A model generated the notes under the pieces. It ran no database searches. It was not told the DNA's origin and saw only the letters and a program-made list of their open reading frames with translations. A program made the translations under genes and the position numbers. A DNA stretch of 64,000 nt from Dryas octopetala. Lineage: Eukaryota > Streptophyta > Magnoliopsida > Rosales > Rosaceae. Where the stretch lies: positions 3,177,825 through 3,241,824 of the forward strand of contig OY992836.1 of the NCBI GenBank assembly GCA_963921425.1. The letters are read 5' to 3'. This document shows, piece by piece, positions 9,180 to 20,300 of this stretch (position 1 is its first letter; each line of letters opens with the position of its first letter).

Positions 9180-10844
9180 GTGTGTTTGCTCTTGATTAGG
9201 TATTGTTTTATAAACCCTGAAGTTGTTGCAAGGTTAGAGAGGCTAAAAAACGAAGCGTTAGGAACTTTACACATCAGCCCTCAACCTAGTGCATCTGATT
9301 CGAGTAGCGAGGACAGTGGAAGCGTTGAAATGGCTGAAGGAAATGAGAATGTGCCGCAGCCCCTGAGTCACTTTTCAGCACCCTCGCTGCCCACACAACC
9401 GTCTTGCATCCGTTATGCAACAATAGCTACTGATTTTGAGATCAAGAGTGGTCAGATCCACTTATTACCGAGTTACCATGGTCTGAATGGGGAGGATCCG
9501 ATCTACTTCCTGAAGGAATTTTCTGGGGTATGTGAAGTCGCACAATTGAGGGGATTAAATGCCGATGAGTATCGTTTGAGGATGTTCCCTTTCGCGCTCA
9601 AAGACAAGGCAAATAGGTGGTTGTATTCGCTGCCCAGTGGTTCCATTTCAACTTGGGATGATCTTTCGAACAAGTTCCTGAACAAGTTCTATTCCATTTC
9701 CAAGACCAATTCGATTAGGAAGGAGATCCTTGGATTTGTGCAAAAAGCTGATGAGCCATTCCATGAGACTTGGGACAGATTCAATGAGTTGCTTACAAGC
9801 TGCCCGCACCACAACCTATCCCCTTGGTATGTGATTTGCTGTTTTTATCAAGGACTTTTGGAGAGGGATCAAGCCAAGGTGGATTTGGCATGTGGTGGTG
9901 CATTTATGTCAAAAACTGAAGATGAAGCTACAGAATTATTTGAGTCACTTTCTTTGAGTTCTCAACAATGGGATTCTAATCGTTCAAGAGGAGGATCAAA
10001 GAGAGGATTATATGAGGTGGCTGATGCACCAAACACCATAGAGGGACAGATTGCTGAAATCAAGACTATGGTGCAGAAGTTGTCATTGGCTCAAGAGAAG
10101 TTGATGGGTGTGCAAGCACAAGGGAATGATCTGGAACAAGTGAATCAGATTGGGAACTATCCTAGGGTGCCGTATGACCCTTATTCCAACACTTACAACC
10201 CTGGATGGAAGAACAACCCCAATTTTAGGTGGAGCAACACTAATGGACAGCAAGCTAGTGGGAGCAATAACAAGCCATATGTGCACCCTAATGCCGAGAG
10301 GTCTAGCTTGGAGGATAAGATTGCTCAGATTGCTCAAAGCACCACTTCCCTAGCTCAAAGCACCAATGCCTTCATGAATTGGACCAAGCAGCAGATGCAA
10401 GCCAACTCGAAGGCTATTGCAAACTTGGAGAGTCAAGTAGGTCAGATTGCTACTACTTTGGGGCAAAGAGAGAAGGGAAAGTTGCCTAGTCAGCCCGTCG
10501 TCAACCCGAAGAATGAGGAGCATGTGAATGTCATTCTGAAGACAACTCCAAGAAAGAGAGTGAGAGTAATCAAGACTAAGGAGGTGATTGAGATCATGGA
10601 TAGTGAGGAAGAGAAGGATCCAATCATGACTGAAGAGTATGTGGATACACGTGTGATTCCCCTCATTCCGGACATCGATGTCACCAAGTTTCCAATAACC
10701 ATGAGGAAATTGAAGTCAATTGAGAAAAAGGTTGAGGAGCAAGGTCATAGTCGCAACGTTCCTAGGGAGATTGTGGTTATCTCTTTGCGACTTATCCGAG
10801 CAAGAAGAGAGATCCAGGCTCGTTGGTCATACCGTGCAGCATAG
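9180..10844 (+). CDS. gag: Gag protein of the Athila-like element
   Basis: A 554-codon open frame whose central part (roughly residues 90-270) is a plant gypsy Retrotrans_gag domain: it contains FPFALKDKANRWLYSLP and FNELLTSCPHHNL, hallmarks of Athila/Tat capsid proteins. Residues about 330-360 carry the Tyr/Asn/Trp-rich segment (YNPGWKNNPNF) typical of Athila gag. No CCHC zinc knuckle is visible. The first Met is in an unlikely context; Met near 9330 (MAEGNENV) is an alternative start. The C-terminus after about residue 540 is out of frame: the protease reading frame continues from near 10775 in another phase, so the last residues are probably a frameshift artefact. The protein would assemble the particle for its own RNA if still expressed. 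Confidence 0.85.
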   Translation: MCLLLIRYCFINPEVVARLERLKNEALGTLHISPQPSASDSSSEDSGSVEMAEGNENVPQPLSHFSAPSLPTQPSCIRYATIATDFEIKSGQIHLLPSYHGLNGEDPIYFLKEFSGVCEVAQLRGLNADEYRLRMFPFALKDKANRWLYSLPSGSISTWDDLSNKFLNKFYSISKTNSIRKEILGFVQKADEPFHETWDRFNELLTSCPHHNLSPWYVICCFYQGLLERDQAKVDLACGGAFMSKTEDEATELFESLSLSSQQWDSNRSRGGSKRGLYEVADAPNTIEGQIAEIKTMVQKLSLAQEKLMGVQAQGNDLEQVNQIGNYPRVPYDPYSNTYNPGWKNNPNFRWSNTNGQQASGSNNKPYVHPNAERSSLEDKIAQIAQSTTSLAQSTNAFMNWTKQQMQANSKAIANLESQVGQIATTLGQREKGKLPSQPVVNPKNEEHVNVILKTTPRKRVRVIKTKEVIEIMDSEEEKDPIMTEEYVDTRVIPLIPDIDVTKFPITMRKLKSIEKKVEEQGHSRNVPREIVVISLRLIRARREIQARWSYRAA

Positions 10845-11335
10845 GGGAGTATGAGATTGCCAATGCTTTAATTGACAATGGCTAAACTATCAATGTCATG
10901 TCGCTGGTGGTGTTCAAGAAGCTTGGGTTTGTGGAAGCCGATTTGCACCCATTTGATTCAAACATTCGCTTCGCCAACTCTTCGGTCGAAAAAGCCCTTG
11001 GTATGCTTGTGGACGTTTTGGTTAGATGTCGTAATTTACTAATTCCCTCTGATTTCATAGTGCTAGATGTTCCGAGACTTCCTGGTGACGTGTCTATCCT
11101 TCTTGGGAGGCCATTTTTGTGCACCTCTAACATGGAGTACAAAGCAATGGAGTGTTTAATGAAGATTCATCACAACACCAAGCAAGAGGTGTACCGACTC
11201 ACTTCCGAGCCTCCGCAGAGCGAGGAGATCACTTTTTATAGAGATGAGAAAGCAAAGATGAAAAATTTCTTCAGCCAATTCTTGGGGAATGTCGAGAGTA
11301 GCAATGGGAAGAAGAAGAGGAAAGGACACAAGTAA
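10775..11335 (+). pseudogene. Broken aspartic protease region of the Athila-like element
   Basis: After a frameshift near 10775 the reading frame encodes the end of the gag-protease linker and a retropepsin-like domain (FKKLGFVEADLHPF, LPGDVSILLGRPFL). The expected catalytic Asp-Leu/Ser-Gly-Ala motif reads Asp-Asn-Gly followed by a TAA stop at 10882-10884, so the active site is interrupted. The open part runs from 10898 to 11335 and ends in a Lys-rich tail (KKKRKGHK). Sequence downstream no longer resembles reverse transcriptase, so the pol gene was lost and did not simply decay by point mutation. Confidence 0.75.
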
Positions 11336-11338
11336 AGG

Positions 11339-13298
11339 AGAGACAATGTCAGGCTAAAGACAGAAAAACAAGCGCTGATTGGGAGGCAACCCAAGTTTCT
11401 GTTTTGAAGAAACTAGAAGGAGTCATTGAAGACCAAGGAGGCCGCGCCTACCCTTGGAGTGTCCACGCTTGCACACGCAAGTAAATAGTTTCCTTATTTC
11501 GCTTAATAAGACAATTTCATTTTAGTGTGTTTATTTGGTTTGGATAGTTTCAATTTCCCGTTTCGCTTATTTTGAGCATTCATGCATTTATTTCTTATAC
11601 ATTGAGGGCAATGTATCATTTAAGTGTGGAGGGAAAGGCATTTGTCATTTGTTTATGTTTTTAGGTTAGAACAAAAAATTTTCGTTTATTTGGTGTTTTT
11701 AGGTTAGAAAACAAATTTTTACTTCTGTTTTTAAACTTAGGGTGTCAAACCCACATCAAAATACACGTTTTCTTTAGATTTCATCCACCTTAGTGATAGA
11801 TTTGAATCTTTAGAAGTGTGCGACATTGTTTTAAAAACAAAGTTTTTGAGCCTTTTTGTTTGTTTTGGGTAGTTTTGAGTCTCTAATTAATTGATTTGAT
11901 TGTGTATGATTGTTATGAGCATGTTTATTTTGTGTGTATATTTGGTGTTCTTCTCGTTCTAATAGTGTTTCGTAACATATCTTGCAATTCTGTGTCATTT
12001 TGTCTTGTTGATATGAATTTAGGTGGTGATTAGCATTACTAATGATTATATGCATAATAGAGTAGACTTGCATGACCTAAGTGAGCTTTTGAGCCCTGTT
12101 CTTAAATTCTTGAGTGTTGCGCGCCACTCTAATTCTATCGTTGTCATTTAAGTTGTTGTTGTGATCTCATTATCTTTCATTTGATCAATTGCTTGAAATT
12201 TGCATAATCTTGAATCAATGAGATGGTACTCTTTTCTTGTATACACAAAGCATGGCGTATTTACATGATTCTTAAGAAATGAATTTAGGCCCTGTTTGTG
12301 TACCCCATAGCCTAAAAGCCTACCCATTACATGTTTTATCCTTAGTTACCCATTTTGAGTCTTTTAAGCCGTTTTCTTTGTTACCTCGTACCAAACCCTA
12401 AGTTTGGGGGTGCTATGCCCCTTGTACCCGTTCTACCCTATCTATGGTATTGCAATGTGTGTATATGTTGATTGAGGTGGAAAAAAAAAAAAAAAGAAGT
12501 GAGAATGCATACCTTATACAAAAGTGTGTCAGAAAAGTATGTATGCCGTGCCCAAAGAAAAACAAAAGAAAAAGAAAGCAAAGAAAGAGATGGGGCGGTT
12601 TCAAAAGAAAAAGTGAGCAAAAAGAGTTCAAATTAAGCTATGCAGTGCAAAGAAGCAAGTTATGCCTCAAAATGTTCTATTAATGTTTACAATTCCATAT
12701 ATTTAGCCCTTTGTGTTTCCCTTTCATTTCAATAGCCTATCCTAGCCTAAGCCTTCATTATAACCCTATTTAAGCCCTAGCTGATCTCAAGAGGTGTGTA
12801 ATATACTTATGTGGAGTCTATTTGAGAAGGGAGCCTATAGTCATTGATTCTGCTTCAAGCACTTTGATTCCTTTCATGAGATCAGTATTACTTTCTAAAT
12901 GTGCCGTTATTTCATGTACATATGTGAGCTAATTGTTTTTGTTACATATTTCCTCTCACATATATCTCTGAGTGCACATATCAACCCAATTCTTGAGTGT
13001 TTATCATTGAGAGTATGTCATAGTGAGGATTGGAGTTGAATATTTTGTGTATGTATTGATTTAGTTTTGTTTATCTAACACTTGGATTTGTGTCAAGGAT
13101 GACCTATATGACAATAGAGAAGTGAGGTATGTTGTTTGAAATATTATTAGAATTTGGAGAATGCAATTTATATGCCTTACTTTCCTATGTGATTAATGGT
13201 TATGCGCATGAATTCAGTTGTTGGGATGTTAGAGTCAGTTTTGAGTCTTTTTCTTATTTTATTTGCTCAAGGACTAGCAAAATCTAAGTTTGGGGGTG
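11339..13298 (+). other. Non-coding 3' interior of the Athila-like element
   Basis: About 1.96 kb without coding capacity. It begins shortly after the protease frame, contains the Athila-typical words CATTGAGGGCAATGTATCATTT and TTAAGTGTGGAGGG near 11600-11632, an A-run (12480-12495), and ends with CTAAGTTTGGGGGTG, the polypurine tract abutting the 3' LTR. It occupies the place of pol and of the long untranslated 3' region known from Athila elements. Confidence 0.7.
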
Positions 13299-15360
13299 TG
13301 ATGAGTGTGCATTTTGCATCACTTTATGATACTAATTCCTTCACCCAGAGTGTTAGAAATCGATATTTTGTGTTTCTTGTCTTGTTTTTGTGTTTTCAGG
13401 TCAAATGAAGCAGAAATAGGAAAAAGGAGCAAATGGAGCCATTTTGGGACATTTCCTGGTCAAACTAGGAAAATGAGTCAATTCCTGGTCAAACTAGAAA
13501 AAGAGCAAAAATCCTAGTCAAATGAGGATTCCTAGTCACACTATGAAACATCAAGTCCAAAACCATCATTGTCGAGCCAGAAATGAGAAATCCTGATTGA
13601 AACAGGAATTCCTGGTTGAACTAGGAAACCTAACTCTACTAGGGAAAGGAGTCCTAATGACACTAGGATACCCCAGGGGCAATATGGTCATTACGAGGAG
13701 TCAAAATAGATAATGAATCCTTCATTTACAAGAAATCCTAGTTGGACTAGGAAAGGTTGGTCAAAGTCAACTCTATCAAATCAAGGTTCCAGAAGCTTCT
13801 AGAAGGTGGTGGACATCCATGGAAATAAATGGAGGGAAGAAATGAATTTGAATTCAAAAGGAAATGAATTTGAATTCAAAAGGAAATGAGGGGTGAAATG
13901 GGAAGTCAAAGTCAATGGTCAAGGGTCAACTATGACATGTCATCAAGTCAAATGGGCCATAGGCCTATGTCATGCCGAAATCAGAAGTGCCATGCATGCA
14001 TGCATGTGCCAAACCCTAGCAGCCCATGCAGCCCATCACGCAAGACCCAAGGTGGCAGCCCATGCGCATGAAGGAAACCCTAGGAGGCCTAGGTGTGTGT
14101 CACTTAAGCCTATTGTCAAGCCTTGCCGCAAGCCCATGCTTCCCCAAACCCTAGCTGCTGTCGCATATGCTAAAGCCTTGCCTCACAAGGATTTCTCCAT
14201 CACCTCTATAAATATATCATATTCTCTCATTGTTTAGAGTTCTCATAATTTTCATATTTTCAGAATTCAGAGAGAGAGAAGTGTCGAATTTTAGAAAGAG
14301 AGAGAGTTGGCGTGGCAGCAAGGAGAGAAGGTGCCTTTGCCGCAAGCCCTAGCTCACTTTAGCTGTGAACCACTTGCTTGTGTGAAGTTCCCTTCTCCTC
14401 CTTGTCTTGCCGCAACCCCCTCTTTGTATGTTCTTTAATTTTTCGTCTAGAATTCTTCTTTTATTTTAGTTTTGCGTTTCTAATTTTATTATAATTATGG
14501 ATTGAGATTTTGTTTATATATTTCAGATTTTATTTTCTATTTTAATTATGTAGTTTATTATTCTATATTGCATATTAGTTGTAGGTTGATTTTCAGAGAT
14601 GTCATGTTTTAATAAATCGTTTATCCATCTCTTGATGAATCAATTTGATGTTTGCATGTATTTAATTCTCATTATCTGATTGAATCCGTCACTAGTTGTT
14701 TGCGTTCTTTGACTGGCCACCTTAGGATAATTGCATCTAGTTTATTTGTTAGGTTTAGCTGTGGACTAATCAAAGACACTAAATCACAAGTAACAAGGGA
14801 ATAAGGGATTATTCTTGGTAATGGTTTTGTGCGACCTCTATAAGGAAATAATCAAAGCTTGTATGTTGTGCATGTTTGACGTTCTCATAGATCTTAATGA
14901 CTCTTATATGGATAACAGTTGCCCTAGGGAATGCCTAACAAAGCTCTTAGGGAACATGTAAGTTAACTGATTAGGGGAGGCCTAAGAAGCTCTTAATATA
15001 TGCCTTAGGAGAACAATTGCGAGAAAATAACTAATCAAACGTTTTTAGCAGTCAAACTTTTATATATTGTGTTTGAATTGATTTGTCATTAGCCTTGGAT
15101 GGTTGGAGTATGCATATCTGATTTGAAACTGAAAACTTAACATTGCAAGATAGGATAATAGGTGTCTGCGTGTATTTCCATCTTTCTAAAACCCCCCATT
15201 TAGTTATTCTAATTGATTAATTGAATTGATTTGTTGTTTATTAACCATTCCCTGTGGGATCGACCTCGTGCTTGTACGCTTTGCTACTGATGCGATTCGT
15301 GCACTTGCGAGTATATTTAGAATGAGATATGTTTTTATTTTGTTCTAAGAAAACAATACA
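13299..15360 (+). repeat. 3' LTR of the Athila-like element
   Basis: 2062 bp, ends AATACA, followed by the ATAAG duplication. It differs from the 5' LTR mainly by scattered substitutions and by a tandem duplication of a 21-bp segment (GAATTTGAATTCAAAAGGAAAT doubled at 13841-13882; single at 7525-7546), an event after insertion. Confidence 0.9.
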
Positions 15361-15365
15361 ATAAG

Positions 15366-15650
15366 TTTAATATAATTTAGGGTTTAGGGAGTGGTTTATT
15401 TTGATGGTTTATGGTTTAGGAGGTAGGGTTAAGTAAATTTAATAATATAGTGTATATATAGGGTAAGCCTTATAGGGTATAGGGTATATAGAGAGTATAG
15501 CATTATAGGGTATATAGAGGGTATAGCCTTACATGGTATAGGGTATATGGAGAGTTATAGCCTGACAGGGTATATGGTATATAGAGGGTATATGGTTTAG
15601 GGTTTAGGATATGAGGTATTATTTATATAATTATTAATTAGTAATCCATT
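15366..15650. repeat. Telomere-like and TATAGGG-rich degenerate repeats
   Basis: Starts with TTTAGGGTTTAGGG (15377-15390), resembling the plant telomere unit TTTAGGG, then continues as an irregular array of TATAGGGTATAT and AGAGGGTATAG units up to about 15610. It is AT-rich and non-coding. Whether it is an interstitial telomeric trace or a microsatellite cannot be decided by eye. Confidence 0.6.
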
Positions 15651-15968
15651 TTTCTAACAGTATTTGTCTCAAGCGCGCATTATATTCACCTTATATCACA
15701 TGAAACCTACTATATAATTTGGTTTCTTCAATATTTTTTATATATGTAGTAGATAATATCTTAAATAAACATATGGTCAAGTTTAATTCAAAATTTTTGT
15801 CATTTTTGTTTAATTTTGTTGAAATCGAAATTTTAACCGAATCCGTCAAAAATTCCATTGAAAATTTCCTCCAAATCGAAATTACACTCCTTGCTTGGAG
15901 CTAATTTAATATTTTCACCATTCTCTTTTTGAGTTCTTTTTCCGCTCATTTGATAACAAAAAGCAATA

Positions 15969-16633
15969 TTAGGGGTGTGTTTCGGACGGATCGGATCGAA
16001 AATAGGGTGTTTCAATTCCAATCCAAAAAATTTCGGAATGAAATTTCTATTCCAATTTCCATTCAAAAAAATCGGAATTTCAACATCTCATTTCAATTTG
16101 GAATTTTCGGATCTTTTCAGAATATCACATTTTCGAAACTTTCGGATAAAAATTCAAAATTTTCAGATAAAAAATCAGAGTTTTCACGTTAGTTTTTGTT
16201 ATTAGTAAAAACAAACAAACAAAATTAGTAATTACACGTACAAAAAATGTAGGTGCTTTTATTAGCATTTATGTTATTATGATACACATATATTTATAAT
16301 ATATATATGTTTATATTAATAGTATTAATTATTTTTTTTAATATATATATATGTGTATATTTAAAACAAATAATAAATTAATGAAACATATAGTAAAAAA
16401 ATTAAATAAATAATATAATATTAATATAAATACGGAATAAATTGGCATAATTTCAAAAATATCAAATCGGAATGCTTTTGAAAAATTTCGGATCGGAATT
16501 CGAATTGTTGGACTTTTCGAAATTCGGCATTTTTAGATTTCGAATTTGATTCGGACATTCCAAAATTAGAAATTTTTGGATTGGAATCGGTCGGATTCGG
16601 ATTTTCCAATCCAAATCCCACCCCTAAGGCCCT
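15969..16633. mobile_element. hAT-like MITE with long imperfect inverted ends
   Basis: The ends TTAGGGGTG (15969) and CACCCCTAA (to 16627) are inverted, and the similarity continues inward for over 100 bp (rich in GGAATTTCGG/CCGAAATTCC words), giving a foldback. The 8-bp sequence AAGCAATA occurs immediately left (15961-15968) and again at 16634-16641, the duplication length of hAT elements. The right end is 6 bp longer than the left (AGGGCC before the shared terminus), so a few left-terminal bases seem lost. No coding capacity. It ends 76 bp before the ABCI10 start codon. Confidence 0.75.
16425..16432 (+). promoter_or_regulatory. Possible TATA box for ABCI10 inside the MITE
   Basis: TATAAATA, 278 bp before the ATG and within the inserted MITE. 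It is the best TATA-like word upstream of the gene, but the sequence is AT-rich, so this is only a candidate. Confidence 0.2.
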
Positions 16634-16709
16634 AAGCAATACAGACAGAACTCCAGCTCGCGCTACCTTCTTCTGCTTCAGATAAGAAACAGTTGTCAAC
16701 TAGCATGCT

Positions 16710-16780
16710 ATGAATCTCTCCAAACTCATCGCTGCCTCTAAGCCTTATGTCCCTCCTCTGCACTCCACTCCTGGCACCAG
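16710..16780 (+). CDS. ABCI10: ABCI10 exon 1
   Basis: 71 bp encoding residues 1-24 (last codon split, AG|G). The donor CAG|GTACTC at 16781 gives the only join that keeps frame with exon 2. Reading through the donor also gives an open frame to 16964, but that would skip the conserved ABC sequence. Confidence 0.85.
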
Positions 16781-17292
16781 GTACTCTAGACGCAATATCT
16801 TTTCAGCTGGGCATTTCTTCAAACACTTTTATGCTTTTCTTTCTAACAGCTGGTTTCTTGTGGCATTTAATCTGTTAAGTGGCTTTTCTCTAATGGGTAT
16901 GTCTGACTGTGTCTCTTCAGGACTAGTTTTACTGAGAATATTTCAATTGAAGGTTGCAACCTGAGCTTCTCGGTCACGACGAGGCAAGGTAAAATCATAC
17001 CCATTCTTAAAGATTGTTCGCTTCGCATTCCTTCAGGGCAGTTTTGGATGCTTCTTGGACCCAACGGTTGTGGGAAATCTACCCTCTTGAAGGTATATAA
17101 AACTTCCCAATACCCTGTTTCTTGCTCGAAGGATTTTAGTTATTTGGTATTTGGGTTTGATGTAGTTTTTCATGGTTTTATTGATTGCATTCTTATCACG
17201 CTGAACCAAAAATACAAAGATAAAAGAAGAGAGAAATAGGAAGTACCTTTCTGATTTTGGACAATAGAAGTTTTGTTCTTGGCATGGAATTG

Positions 17293-17338
<46 letters not shown>

Positions 17339-20300
17339 AATAGCTCTTGGTCTACATTGTTCTGAATTTTGCAGATTTTGGCTGGTCTTTTGAATCCAAC
17401 AAATGGAACTGTGTATGTGAAGAGGCCTAGGAGTTTTGTTTTTCAAAACCCAGACCATCAGGTTCATTTATTATCATTTGTAATTTCTATGCTTTAAATT
17501 TTAGTTACTAGCTTCGTGACTCCAAAATTAAAAGTATTTTGACAAGTTATTGGGGCTTCAAGGATGGAAATAGTAAACAAGTTTGATTTTGGGATGACAG
17601 TACCAGGAGCAATCATTGGGCTGACCAATCTGGAATAGCCTTCACCTTTTGTTCATGAACATGAACCCCCTCGGACTCACCACATAGCCTAGAAGTAATA
17701 ATCTACTTTTTAAAAAGCTGCACTTCCTCAAATTGATAATCAACTGATTTTGTTGCTGCACCATCAGGACCTGTCTCAAATGCTCAAAGTGCTCCTGTTC
17801 ATATTTGCTATATATCAATATATTACCAAAATAGATAACTACAAACATACCTATAAAACAGTGAAGCACTTGATTCATCAGATGCATGAAAGTGCTCGAG
17901 CCGTTGCATATAGGCCATATTTGCTTTTGAAACCTATTTTCCACTCATCCCTGAGCCGTATTCGAATCTTGTGGTATCCACTCCTATTGATCTTGGAGAA
18001 GGTGTTCAAACCCTCCAATAAATCCAACATGTCTTCAAGTCGGGGAATGGGAAACCTATATTTAATGGATTTTATTTATAGCCCACTATCCACACATGCG
18101 TCCTTGTGGGCGTGCATGTCTAAGAACTGTAGGGTTTTTTCCCTTTAGTGTGATTCATCTTGATTGGGTTAGAGCTTTGTAGTGACTGTGGTTTTGATTG
18201 TTTTGTGCTTTCAGTTGGTTTTGTCTAGGTCGACTACTGGTCCATGCCCTTTTATACTTCTGTTCTGTTAGAATTCTTGTTTCCTATCAAAAGGACAAAA
18301 AAAAAAAAAAAAAAAAAAAAAAACTCAGTAGGTTTTGGCATCAAGGTGTAGGAATGTATGAGTTGGGTGGGGATGTGAGAGATCTACCCTGAATTTGTAG
18401 TCTAAATGGCTGTGGATCGAAAAAGAAAAAAAAAAAAAATAGTCATGCTTTCAGGCAGAGAAGTGAATGGTGTACACTGTAGAGTGGGTTTCAACCCTTT
18501 ATGAATTGACGTTGCTCTTACTTGGATTCCTTAAGGTTGTACATCTGTATACATGCTCAATAAACTGAATGTAATCTTAATCAATGCTTGTTAGCTGAAA
18601 TTGTATATAACTTTAACAGATTTATATATCATTCTTGACGTTTAAAACATGTATACTTGGTGTGTTCATAAACATTAGGCCTCATGATTTAAGGTGAATG
18701 AATACTAAAACAAGTTTTCCTGTTTGTGTCACTACAGTAGAAGCTTGTGAATTTACAATGTCAGAATCTTTCATGTTGTAGGTAGTGATGCCTACAGTAG
18801 AAGCAGATGTGGCATTTGGCCTTGGTAAGTTCAATCTGACCCATGATGAAGTCAAATATAGGGTTTCAAATGCTTTGGATGCTGTCAGCATGTCGACTTA
18901 CGTGCAGGTAAATATACAAACATTGCAGTTAACAAATTTCTACAACATCCACCAAAAATTTTAGCAAAAAACATTACAGGTTTTCCTTTTGTCGCATTTC
19001 TCAAGAGGTCAGTTCAGACTCTCAGTGGTGGCCAGAAGCAAAGGGTTGCAATTGCTGGTGCTTTAGCTGAAGCATGTGAAGTCCTTTTATTGGATGAGCT
19101 GACAACATTTTTGGATGAAAATGATCAGGTTGGTTTTTTTTTTTTTAATGATTGATATGAAATGAAGTAAGGTTACTGATTTATAATGTTGTCTTATAGG
19201 ACACAGTAGCAACATGTTGAACTGCATTAAGAGGAAAGGACAATTTGCAACCAAAACTCTATAATAACACTCAGGGTTTTTTTTTTTTTTTTACTCACAG
19301 CAGATCCTGAAATTTTGTCGGTCCATGGAATTTAGGGTCAATTTGGTTAGATGGATTAAAGATGAGGGATTTGGATTTGATTTTTTAGTATAAATTGCTT
19401 AATTATACTTTAAAATTATTGATTTCTTATTTTGATTACACTAGCATATAAATTTGATTATTCAAGAAAAGGAGGGACTTCTGTTTTAATTAGAAGAAAG
19501 TGAGGGATTTTAAATAAAAGCTTTTCTCATGAGTATTTGAAATCCCTTATTTTCTTAGAGAATCAAATCTACATGCAAAGTGTATTAACATAAGAAATTA
19601 ATATTTCTAAAATCCAATTAACTAATTTACACTAAATGCTTAAATTCAAATCTCATTTTAAATCCTTCCATCTAAATTGACCATTGTGTAGCATTTGTTT
19701 TGTAGTAATGAAAGCTTGGGAATTCTTTTACCATGTGAGGGACACCTTGGTAAGGGGTTAGTTTTTACATGGGAATGGAATACCCATGAAATGGGGCAAT
19801 GATAAAGTGATGCAACGTGGGGTGTGCGAAATGATAAGGTTTTTCGAAACACAACTTTCTTTTAACTCTGTTGTTCTAGATCGAGAATAGCCAGATTAAG
19901 GGCATATATTGTCTTGTCAATTCCGCAGAATACCAAGAGAATAGGTAAAGAAAAAAAAAATTCTCAATTTTGTTAATCAATAATAAACTATCGCCAAAAG
20001 GCTACAAGAACCCGTATATATAGGGTTTATAAATCTTGGGCTCCAATATGAATACTTGGATGACAAGAATAATAATAAATTAAAATCTAAAATTACCTAA
20101 ATTAAAAAGTACAAGATTTGGCTAATATCTCAAAGATATTATAAATCTCTGGATTTTTTCCAAACCTTTCCAAAATTTCAACTACAATTTAATAACAAAT
20201 AAAACTTCTTACTAAAAATTATAAATAAAATTAAACTCGAAATATGGAGATGCAGGCTGCATCATTCTCCCCCAGATGGAGAGAATTTATCCTCAAATTC

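Larger units (their letters stand above)
6975..15360 (+). mobile_element. Athila-like gypsy retrotransposon lacking pol (gag-only, TR-GAG-like)
   Basis: Direct LTRs of about 2.05 kb (6975-9025 and 13299-15360) begin TGATGAGTG and end in CA. The element is bracketed by an exact 5-bp target duplication ATAAG (6970-6974 and 15361-15365). The primer-binding site at 9032-9048 (TGGCGCCGTTGCCGG) is the tRNA-Asp type used by Athila elements. The interior encodes a gag protein and a broken protease; then come about 1.96 kb without coding capacity and a polypurine tract (TTTGGGGGTG, 13289-13298). RT, RNase H and integrase are absent. This fits known non-autonomous plant elements that keep only GAG (TR-GAG class), here with a protease remnant as well. 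Confidence 0.9.

Noticed and set aside
16710-16964. 84-codon uninterrupted frame starting at the ABCI10 ATG
   Set aside because: It runs through intron 1. The splice at 16780/16921 gives a protein that matches the ABC family; the read-through does not.
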